Shown here: positions 7,694-14,480 of the stretch, one piece after another
How the letters are laid out: the number at the start of each line of letters is the position of its first letter
Position numbering within the stretch: the stretch's first letter is position 1
DNA from: Phycisphaera mikurensis NBRC 102666
GTDB taxonomy: Bacteria; Planctomycetota; Phycisphaerae; Phycisphaerales; SM1A02
Reading direction: 5' to 3'
NCBI GenBank assembly: GCA_945870475.1
Contig: CAMBSR010000024.1
Coordinates: 1 to 15,202, forward strand
Length of the DNA: 15,202 nt
Translations under genes and position numbers: made by a program
The notes under the pieces: model-generated
Told to the model about the DNA's origin: nothing
What the model saw: only the letters and a program-made list of their open reading frames with translations
Database searches by the model: none

Positions 7694-10600
7694 GCCTTGC
7701 CTCCGTTCTGTGCTGCGGCGGCGTGGCCGGCGTGGTCATGGCCTTCGTGGCCATGGCCCTCGTGGCCGTGCGAGATGGCCGGGTTGTCGACGCGGGCGAG
7801 GTACTTGAGGCGCGGCTTGGTGTTCAGCTCCTCGAGCAGGTCGTAGCTGCGCTTGGTGCGCTGCAGCTGCAGGACGTCGCTGCCCTCGACGTTGAGATCG
7901 CCGAAGACGATCGCGCCGGTGGGGCATGCCTGCTGGCAGGCGGTCTGGACGGTGCCGTCGGCGATCGAGCTCGCACCCGCACCCGACTCGACGCCGCCCG
8001 CGCGCACCCACTTGTTCTTGGTGGCGATCTTCGCCTGCTGGATGCGCTGCGTGCAGAAGGAGCACTTCTCCATGACGCCGCGCATGCGCACGGTGACGTC
8101 CGGGTTGAACTGCATCTTGGTCCAGTCGTTCGGACCGTCCTTGAGGTAGTACTCGGGCTTCGTCATCAGCACGCCGCCGGTGCGGACCGGGTCGCGGCGG
8201 TTCCAGTCGAAGAAGTTGAAGCGACGCACCTTGTAGGGGCAGTTGTTGCTGCAGTAGCGCGTGCCGATGCAGCGGTTGTAGACCATGTTGTTCAGGCCGT
8301 CCTTGTCGTGCACGGTGGCGGCCACCGGGCAGACCTGCTCGCAGGGCGCGTTCTCGCACTGCACGCAGGTGACGGGCTGGACGCGGTACGCGTCGGGGCG
8401 CGCGGCGGTGCCGCCCTTGAAGTAGCGGTCGATGCGGATCCAGTGCATCTCGCGGCCGCGGCCCACCTGGTCCTTGCCGACGATCGGGATGTTGTTCTCC
8501 GCCTGGCAGGCCACCACGCAGGCGCTGCAGCCGGTGCACGCCGCGAGGTCGATGGTCATCGCCCAGCGGTACTTGGCGCCGTCGAGGTTGGACTCCTCCC
8601 ACATGGAGAGGCGGTGCGCCACGTGCGACGCATGCTTCGCGAAGTCCGGGTGCTCCTTGTAGTGGGCGAGCGAGGCTTCGCGGATGAGGGTCGGCAGGCG
8701 CTCCTGGATGGAGTCGAGCGGGATGCTCTCCACCGGGGCGTCCGCGGTGCCGTGGTCCTGCGTGTGCGCGAAGGCGAAGCTGCCCTCGGCCTTGGATGCC
8801 TTGGCGCCGGTGACGAGCCACTGGCACTTGCTGGTGCGCAGCGCCGCCGCCGAGAAGCCCGACTCCGCGCCGATGCCGCCCGCCGCCTCGCCGCGGCCGT
8901 AGCCGACGGCCAGGCCGAGCACTTCGTCCGCCATGCCGGGCACCACCCACGCGGCCGCGGTCGCCGAGGCGCCGCCCGCGGTGACGGAGACCATGTCGCC
9001 GCTCTTCACGCCCACCTTGGCCGCGGTGGCCGCGGACATGAGGAGCGCGTTGTCCCAGGTGATCTTGGTGACGACGTCCGGGAGTTCCTGCAGCCAGCCG
9101 ATGTTGGCGAAGCGGCCGTCGTGCATCTTGCCGTCGCAGAAGAAGACGAGCTCGAGGCCCTCGGCCTCGGTGCGCGCCTCGATCCACTGCGCCATCGCCT
9201 TGCCGGCGAGGTTCGGGGCGGGCGTCGCCTCGCGGCCGGATGCGGTGCCTTCGCAGATGCCGCGGTCGAGCGAGGTGCGGAAGTGCGCCTCGAAGTCGGC
9301 GCCGGACTTGCCGCTCACCGCCATGTGCGTGCGACGCACGAGGTCGAGGCCCGTACGGACGTCGTCGCCGAAGAGCGCAGCGACCATCTCGAGCGCGCTG
9401 CGGCCACCCTCGGCCGAGTCGAGCAGCGCCGCCACCAGCGGCTGCGTGATCGACACGGTGCCGTCGGTGGCGCGGGTATCGCCCCAGTTCTCCAGGAAGT
9501 GGGTCATCGGGACGTGCCACGTGCAGCCCGCGGCGCGCGACGTCTCGTCGACGCGGTAGGAGAGGTGCACCACGGCCTTGGCCTTGGCCATGGCGGCGGA
9601 GAAGCCGAGGTCGGCGGGCGCATCGAACACGGGGTTCGTGCCGAGCATCACCAGCGTGTCGACGGAGCCCGCGTTGAGCGCGGCCGCCACCTTCTGGATG
9701 CCGGCGACGCACTGCTCGGCGTCGGTACCGGAGGTCTCGACGGTGCTGCCGTACGCGCCGAGCTTGGCGTTGATGGCGGCTGCCACGGCGTGCGTGGCGG
9801 CGGACTGGCGCGGACCGGCGACGACAAGCGCCTTGCGTCCGGCCTTCTTCAGGTCGTTGACGAGTGCGTCGACCACTTCCTGGTCGTGCTCGCCGAGCTT
9901 CGGCGCGAACGCGGCCATCTGGCGCGCGCCTTCCACGCCCACGCGGTCGGCCACGGCGGCGGCGAACGCGGCCACCTGCGACGGCTTCATCGCGATGCGC
10001 TGGTCGGCGTTCATGCCGGTGAGCGTGAGGATGCCCTCCACCTGGTAGACGCGGCTCATGGCGGCAGCGGAGGCGTCCTTCGCCACCAGCTTGCCGTTGT
10101 CGCGCTTCACGAGCGAGCGGGCCGCGGCCCACGCGCGCGAGTTGGCGACGGCGTTGATGTCCTCATGGAGGAAGTCGCAGTCGAGGCTCAGGATCACCTC
10201 GGCCTGGTCGAACTTCGGGTGCACGCGGCGCGCGGTGCCGAAGGCGGCCGCGGTGCCGGCGAGCGAGCTGTCGTCGTTGACGGCGCACCACGATGCCCAC
10301 GTGGCCTTCGGGAACGCCTTCATCAGGCGCGCCCTGGCGTCGAGCATGCTGGGCGAGGAGGTGGGCTCGGCCAGGACCACGAGGCCCGCGCCGCCGTCCT
10401 TCTTCCACGACTCGCGGCGAGCGTCGATGAATGCATCGAGCGCCTTCGCGTTGGATTCCTTGCCGCCCTCGAGCGCGATGCGGCTGCGCTCGGGGTCATA
10501 GAGCTCGAGCACGCGCGCCTGCGTCATGGCGCTGGACGGGCCGACCTGCGCAACGCCGCGCGAGGCGAGCGTGGCGGGGTCGATCGCGGCCGCACCGCCG

Positions 10601-11040
10601 GCGAGCGGCGACGAGGGGTGCATCGGGTTGCCGTCGAGCTTGATCGGACGACCGTCGAAGCTGGTGGCCAGGAGACCGAAGCCGACGCCGCACAGCTCGT
10701 AGCTGGTGGCGTAGGTGACGGGGATGCCGGGCGTGCGGTTCGCGGGACGCGACGCGTATTCGGCGAACTTCGCCTCGGGGAAGCGACGGCAGCCGGCGGC
10801 GGCGAGTCCGGCGAGCGCGAAGGACGCGCCCATCATCTTGATGAACGTGCGACGCTCTTCCTCGGTGGCCTCGGACGCACCGGGCTGGAACTCGCGGTGC
10901 ATGTACGCCTGGAACTCCGGCGTGTTGGCGAGCTGCTCCACCGAGCGCCAATAGGCGGAGCGGCGGGCCGGGCCACCTTGCGGGGCGGCGGCGGGAGCGT
11001 TGTCGGTTTCGGCGGAGCCGTGGTTGCAGCCGTCGTGCAT
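7690..11040 (-). CDS. actB: Alternative complex III subunit ActB, Tat-exported Fe-S/molybdopterin-like protein
   Basis: ActB is the large extracytoplasmic subunit of ACIII that carries electrons from quinol through Fe-S clusters. The 1116-aa protein starts with the YWRSVEQLANTPEFQ segment (30-44) typical of ActB. A twin-arginine signal follows (R63-R64 in RRTFIK, hydrophobic 68-83), ending in AAAGC with C84 as a likely lipidated Cys. Residues about 110-760 are a molybdopterin-oxidoreductase-like domain, which in this family holds no cofactor. Residues about 825-1080 are a ferredoxin-like domain with four cysteine groups: C835/838/841/845, C892/895/900/904, C924/930/934 with C993/996, and C1035/1039. 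These match the one [3Fe-4S] plus three [4Fe-4S] pattern of the family. The tail 1091-1106 contains seven histidines. ATG 11040 is preferred over TTG 11094, which adds 18 unconserved residues. It follows actA by 63 bp and overlaps actC. Confidence 0.96.
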   Translation of the reverse strand: MHDGCNHGSAETDNAPAAAPQGGPARRSAYWRSVEQLANTPEFQAYMHREFQPGASEATEEERRTFIKMMGASFALAGLAAAGCRRFPEAKFAEYASRPANRTPGIPVTYATSYELCGVGFGLLATSFDGRPIKLDGNPMHPSSPLAGGAAAIDPATLASRGVAQVGPSSAMTQARVLELYDPERSRIALEGGKESNAKALDAFIDARRESWKKDGGAGLVVLAEPTSSPSMLDARARLMKAFPKATWASWCAVNDDSSLAGTAAAFGTARRVHPKFDQAEVILSLDCDFLHEDINAVANSRAWAAARSLVKRDNGKLVAKDASAAAMSRVYQVEGILTLTGMNADQRIAMKPSQVAAFAAAVADRVGVEGARQMAAFAPKLGEHDQEVVDALVNDLKKAGRKALVVAGPRQSAATHAVAAAINAKLGAYGSTVETSGTDAEQCVAGIQKVAAALNAGSVDTLVMLGTNPVFDAPADLGFSAAMAKAKAVVHLSYRVDETSRAAGCTWHVPMTHFLENWGDTRATDGTVSITQPLVAALLDSAEGGRSALEMVAALFGDDVRTGLDLVRRTHMAVSGKSGADFEAHFRTSLDRGICEGTASGREATPAPNLAGKAMAQWIEARTEAEGLELVFFCDGKMHDGRFANIGWLQELPDVVTKITWDNALLMSAATAAKVGVKSGDMVSVTAGGASATAAAWVVPGMADEVLGLAVGYGRGEAAGGIGAESGFSAAALRTSKCQWLVTGAKASKAEGSFAFAHTQDHGTADAPVESIPLDSIQERLPTLIREASLAHYKEHPDFAKHASHVAHRLSMWEESNLDGAKYRWAMTIDLAACTGCSACVVACQAENNIPIVGKDQVGRGREMHWIRIDRYFKGGTAARPDAYRVQPVTCVQCENAPCEQVCPVAATVHDKDGLNNMVYNRCIGTRYCSNNCPYKVRRFNFFDWNRRDPVRTGGVLMTKPEYYLKDGPNDWTKMQFNPDVTVRMRGVMEKCSFCTQRIQQAKIATKNKWVRAGGVESGAGASSIADGTVQTACQQACPTGAIVFGDLNVEGSDVLQLQRTKRSYDLLEELNTKPRLKYLARVDNPAISHGHEGHGHEGHDHAGHAAAAQNGGKA

Positions 11041-11048
11041 GTGTTCTG

Positions 11049-11062
11049 TTCCGTGTCTGGTG
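11049..11062 (-). promoter_or_regulatory. Leader motif upstream of actB, copy of the actF motif
   Basis: The minus strand reads CACCAGACACGGAA 9-22 nt before the actB ATG, in the 63-bp gap after actA. The same motif with one mismatch stands at the same distance before actF. GGAA at its 3' end could serve as a weak Shine-Dalgarno. The longer conserved part has no established explanation. Confidence 0.35.
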
Positions 11063-11103
11063 ACCTGTTCTGGAGTCGTCCCTGCGCCTGTCAATGCCGC
11101 GAA

Positions 11104-11754
<651 letters not shown>

Positions 11755-11808
11755 CTGGTATTTCCGTGCAGGAGATCCGAGCAAGATGGCACGAGGCAAC
11801 GCCGATGA

Positions 11809-11832
11809 ACTTCGTGCAATTTTTCACGAAGT
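11809..11832. repeat. Perfect inverted repeat near the act transcription start
   Basis: ACTTCGTG (11809-11816) and CACGAAGT (11825-11832) are perfect reverse complements around an 8-nt AT-rich centre. The right arm ends about 3 nt downstream of the transcription start predicted from the act promoter. It could be a DNA operator or form a stem-loop at the 5' end of the act mRNA. There is no U-run after it on the minus strand, so it does not look like a terminator. Confidence 0.6.
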
Positions 11833-11841
11833 CCACAGTAC

Positions 11842-11871
11842 ATGGTAGGGCAACGTCGTTGCAGAGGTCAA
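11842..11871 (-). promoter_or_regulatory. Predicted sigma70-type promoter of the act-cox operon
   Basis: On the minus strand TTGACC (11871-11866; 5 of 6 to consensus) and TACCAT (11847-11842; 4 of 6) are separated by 18 bp. Transcription would start near 11835, leaving a leader of about 80 nt before the actA ATG at 11754. This is the best match in the divergent region. It is inferred from sequence only. Confidence 0.5.
11850..11862. promoter_or_regulatory. 13-bp dyad inside the act promoter spacer, possible operator
   Basis: GCAACG-T-CGTTGC is a perfect inverted repeat of 6-bp arms around one base. It lies wholly within the 18-bp spacer between the predicted -35 and -10 elements. A regulator bound here would directly control RNA polymerase. 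No regulator gene is present in the window. Confidence 0.4.
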
Positions 11872-11938
11872 GAACATCGGTCGCCGCCACTGCTACCCTT
11901 TTGGATCGGGGCGCCCAATCTGCGGCGCCAGGGCTGGC

Positions 11939-11964
11939 TTGTAAAAAGTTATTGGACATTTTAA
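11939..11964 (+). promoter_or_regulatory. AT-rich block directly upstream of tatD, possible promoter
   Basis: This 26-bp block is strikingly AT-rich within high-GC DNA and ends 3 bp before the tatD GTG. There is no purine-rich Shine-Dalgarno between it and the start. If it holds the -10 region, the tatD mRNA would be leaderless or nearly so. No hexamer pair is convincing, so this is a weak call. Confidence 0.25.
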
Positions 11965-11967
11965 CCT

Positions 11968-12759
11968 GTGATCGACACCCACTGCCACCTTCTTTATGAC
12001 GGCATCCACGAGCGGCTCGACCGCGTCTTGGCGGAAGCGCGCGCTGCGGGTGTGCATGGGTTCATCACCATTGCCACCACCACCGAGGACGCGGTGCGTG
12101 GCGCTGCGCTCGCCGAAGCGCATCCCGACGTCTGGTGCACGGCGGGCATCCACCCGCTCCACGCGGCCGACCCCATCGATTGGCAGGACCTGGAGCGCGC
12201 CGCGCGCCACACCAAGTGCGTGGCGTGGGGGGAGTTGGGTCTCGACAACCACTACAAGGAACCCGCCCCTGCCCTGCAATTGGAAGTGCTGGAGGCACAG
12301 CTCGAACGCATCCGCGGCTGGCACGCCGAGGGACTGGTGAAGCCCGTGGTGATCCACTGCCGGCGCGCGGTGCCGCAGCTCCTCCCGGTCCTGCGCGGGA
12401 GCGGACTCCCTGCCGACCGCTTCGTCTTCCACTGCTTCACGGAAGGCCCCGACGAGGCGCGCGCCGTGCTCGACTTCGGCGCGTGGATCAGCTTCACCGG
12501 CGTGGTGACCTTCCGCAGCGCGCCCGAAGTGGCGGCCGCCGCGAAGCTGGTGCCCGACGACCGCATCATGTGCGAGACGGACGCACCGTTCCTCTCTCCC
12601 GAACCCGTGCGCAGCGCCAGGCCCTGCCTTCCGGGCTACGTGATGCACACCGGACTCTTCCTGGCAGCGCTGCGCGGCACGCCGTTCGACGCGTTCGAGC
12701 GCACGGTGGACGCCAACGCGCGGCGCTTCTTCGGCCTGCCCGAGGGCATTGGGCGATAG
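11968..12759 (+). CDS. tatD: TatD family metal-dependent hydrolase (DNase)
   Basis: TatD proteins are cytosolic metal-dependent hydrolases of the amidohydrolase (TIM-barrel) superfamily with 3'-5' DNase activity. The name comes from linkage to tat genes, not from a role in export. This 263-aa protein has normal family length. The metal ligands are in place: H5 and H7 (DTHCH), E89 (GELGLD), H130 (VVIHCR), H155 (VFHCF) and D205 (ETDAP). The start is GTG at 11968, forced because an in-frame TAA lies at 11962-11964 and the DTHCH motif begins at the third codon. No Shine-Dalgarno is visible. It is the first gene of a plus-strand cluster, diverges from actA and is followed by tatC after 15 bp. Confidence 0.95.
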   Translation: MIDTHCHLLYDGIHERLDRVLAEARAAGVHGFITIATTTEDAVRGAALAEAHPDVWCTAGIHPLHAADPIDWQDLERAARHTKCVAWGELGLDNHYKEPAPALQLEVLEAQLERIRGWHAEGLVKPVVIHCRRAVPQLLPVLRGSGLPADRFVFHCFTEGPDEARAVLDFGAWISFTGVVTFRSAPEVAAAAKLVPDDRIMCETDAPFLSPEPVRSARPCLPGYVMHTGLFLAALRGTPFDAFERTVDANARRFFGLPEGIGR

Positions 12760-12774
12760 CCTGAACCCCCCACC

Positions 12775-13836
12775 ATGCCGCTTGACCAGGACCCAACCCC
12801 GGACGACAGCCCGCTCAGCGGGTTCATGTCGCTCGGCGGGCACCTGGACGAGCTCCGCGGCCGGCTGATCAAGGCGATCATCGTGCCGCTGGTGATCGGC
12901 TGCGCGCTCTTTGCGGGCGGCAACTACGTGCGCGGCTTCCTGGTGCAGCCCCTGATGGAGGCACTGGCCGCGCAGGGCCAGCCCACCAACCTGCAGGTGC
13001 TGAGCCCCACCGAGACGCTGATGGTGGACCTGAAGGTTGCCATCTGGGCATCGCTCACGCTCTCGCTGCCGTGGGTGCTGTTCCAGCTGTGGAAGTTCGT
13101 GTCGCCCGGGCTCTACGCGCACGAGCGACGCTACGCGCGCTTCCTGGTGCCGCTCTCGGTGTCGCTGGTGGTCATCGGGCTCACCGGGCTCTACCTGGCG
13201 CTGCCCTACATGCTGGCGCTCCTCATCAGTTTCGGCGTCGAGGAGCCGCGCACCATTGCGCCGCCGCCCTCGGCGCTCGTGGAGGGAGCGCCGCGAATCC
13301 CGGTGCTCGATGCAGACCCCGCAAGCGCGAAGCCCGGCGAAGTGTGGATGCTGAAGCAGGACTCGCAGCTCTACGTGGCCATCGACACGGGCCGCGAGGA
13401 CGGGCGCATGGAAGTGCGCACCATTGCCACGCGCACCACCGGCAACCTGACGCAGCAGTACCGGCTGGAGGAGTTCATCGACTTCCTGCTCTTCTTCGCG
13501 GCGGCCATTGCGCTGGCGTTCCAGATGCCGGTGGCGGTGCTGCTGCTCGGCTGGGTGGGGATCATCGACACCAGGATGCTGCGCGGCTATCGCAAGCATG
13601 CGTTCTTCGTCTGCACCATCATTGCCGCGGTGATCACGCCCACGGTGGACATGTTCAGCATGCTCTTCCTGCTGGTGCCGCTCTACCTGCTCTACGAGCT
13701 GGGCATCATCCTCCTCACCATCGCGCCGCCGCAGGCGGTCTCCGAGGGCGGCGTGTTCCGCAACGCGCTCGGCACCATGATCGGCCGCCCGAAGTACAAG
13801 CCCAGGCGCACCGACGGCAACGAGGGTGACGAATGA
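12775..13836 (+). CDS. tatC: Twin-arginine translocase subunit TatC with enlarged periplasmic loop
   Basis: TatC is the inner-membrane receptor of the Tat pathway, which exports folded proteins with twin-arginine signals. Family signatures are visible: GGHLDELRGRL (21-31, E26), LSPTE (76-80), FQLWKFVSPGLYAHERR (103-119, E117) and a late acidic residue D292 in TPTVDMF. Six helices can be placed at about 31-50, 83-104, 121-151, 233-260, 276-290 and 295-315. The protein has 353 aa, whereas TatC is usually about 240-270. Most of the excess is a segment of about 75 residues (153-230) in the second periplasmic loop, where E. coli TatC has about 15. It begins with a Pro/Ala-rich stretch and continues with alternating hydrophobic/polar residues suggestive of beta strands. 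The ATG has no clear Shine-Dalgarno. The stop overlaps the next start as ATGA. ActB, encoded divergently, is an obvious Tat substrate. Confidence 0.95.
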   Translation: MPLDQDPTPDDSPLSGFMSLGGHLDELRGRLIKAIIVPLVIGCALFAGGNYVRGFLVQPLMEALAAQGQPTNLQVLSPTETLMVDLKVAIWASLTLSLPWVLFQLWKFVSPGLYAHERRYARFLVPLSVSLVVIGLTGLYLALPYMLALLISFGVEEPRTIAPPPSALVEGAPRIPVLDADPASAKPGEVWMLKQDSQLYVAIDTGREDGRMEVRTIATRTTGNLTQQYRLEEFIDFLLFFAAAIALAFQMPVAVLLLGWVGIIDTRMLRGYRKHAFFVCTIIAAVITPTVDMFSMLFLLVPLYLLYELGIILLTIAPPQAVSEGGVFRNALGTMIGRPKYKPRRTDGNEGDE

Positions 13837-14480
13837 CCGGGCCGCGCACGCGGCGCGGCGCACGGAGCGGACGGCATGCGCTCCTGCGGATGGCGGGACC
13901 GCAGGCACTGCGCGCGGGGGCGCGCGCCAACGACGTGGGCATGATGCTCCGCGCCATGACGCTCGCGCGGCACGCGGCGCACAAGGGTGAGGTGCCCGTG
14001 GGCGCAGTGATCTACCAGGGCCGCACCGTGGTGACGGAACAAGCCAACGACCGCGAGGCCACCGGCGACCCCACCGGTCACGCCGAGCTTGCCGCCATGC
14101 GCGAGGCCGGCCGCGCGCGCGGTGCGTGGCGACTTTCGGACTGCTCGCTCGCGGTGACGCTCGAGCCGTGCGCCATGTGCGCGGGGGCGATCGTCAACGC
14201 GCGCATCGGCCGCGTGTTCTTCGGCGCGCACGACCCGAAGGCCGGTGCGTGCGGCAGCCTGTGGACCATTCCCGCGGACGGACGGCTCAACCATCGACCG
14301 CCGATCGTGGCGGGCATCCTGGCGCGCCATTGCGGGCGGCAGCTCACGCGGTTCTTCGCGCGCCGGCGTCAGGAACGCGCGGCATCGCGCGGAGCGTCGC
14401 CGGCGGCCTCGCCCGCCTCCGCGCGCGACGCGTCCACCAAGCCGTCGCCGAGCATCTCGCGCAGCACCACGGTGGCGTAG
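13833..14480 (+). CDS. tadA: tRNA-specific adenosine deaminase TadA
   Basis: TadA deaminates A34 to inosine in tRNA-Arg(ACG), allowing wobble decoding. This cytosolic protein has the zinc-dependent cytidine deaminase-like core: H83 and E85 (HAE), then C113 and C116 (EPCAMC). It also has the TadA-like segments EVPVGAVI (53-60), RIGRVFFGAHDPKAGACGSL (124-143) and NHRPPIVAGIL (153-163). At 215 aa it is longer than the usual 150-170. The extra parts are an Arg-rich N-terminus (about 1-36) and a Ser/Ala-rich C-terminus (about 183-215). The start at 13833 overlaps the tatC stop as ATGA. ATGs at 13941 and 13944 would give the normal N-terminus and may be the true start. The 3' end overlaps convergent truD by 112 bp. 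Guanine or other deaminases are less likely given the RIGRVFFGA-AGSL segment. Confidence 0.88.
   Translation: MTGPRTRRGARSGRHALLRMAGPQALRAGARANDVGMMLRAMTLARHAAHKGEVPVGAVIYQGRTVVTEQANDREATGDPTGHAELAAMREAGRARGAWRLSDCSLAVTLEPCAMCAGAIVNARIGRVFFGAHDPKAGACGSLWTIPADGRLNHRPPIVAGILARHCGRQLTRFFARRRQERAASRGASPAASPASARDASTKPSPSISRSTTVA

Larger units (their letters stand above)
11755..11967. promoter_or_regulatory. Divergent intergenic regulatory region between actA and tatD
   Basis: This is the only substantial gene-free stretch in the window (213 bp). It separates the minus-strand respiratory operon from the plus-strand tatD-tatC-tadA genes, so it should carry promoters for both. It is locally more AT-rich than the coding DNA, particularly 11817-11825 and 11939-11964. 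It contains a good act promoter candidate, two perfect inverted repeats and an AT-rich block next to the tatD start. No convincing ORF or rho-independent terminator was seen in it. Confidence 0.75.

Noticed and set aside
6224..7846. Plus-strand open frame of 540 codons antisense to actC
   Set aside because: It has the same low-complexity shadow composition, while the opposite strand encodes a clear ten-helix ActC.
11825..11832. Reading the inverted repeat at 11809-11832 as a terminator
   Set aside because: The stem is only moderately GC-rich and no T-run follows on either strand outside the loop. It also lies at the start of a transcript rather than the end.
11893..13908. Minus-strand open frame of 671 codons antisense to tatD and tatC
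   Set aside because: It is a shadow of two genes with intact catalytic and membrane motifs, and its translation is low-complexity.
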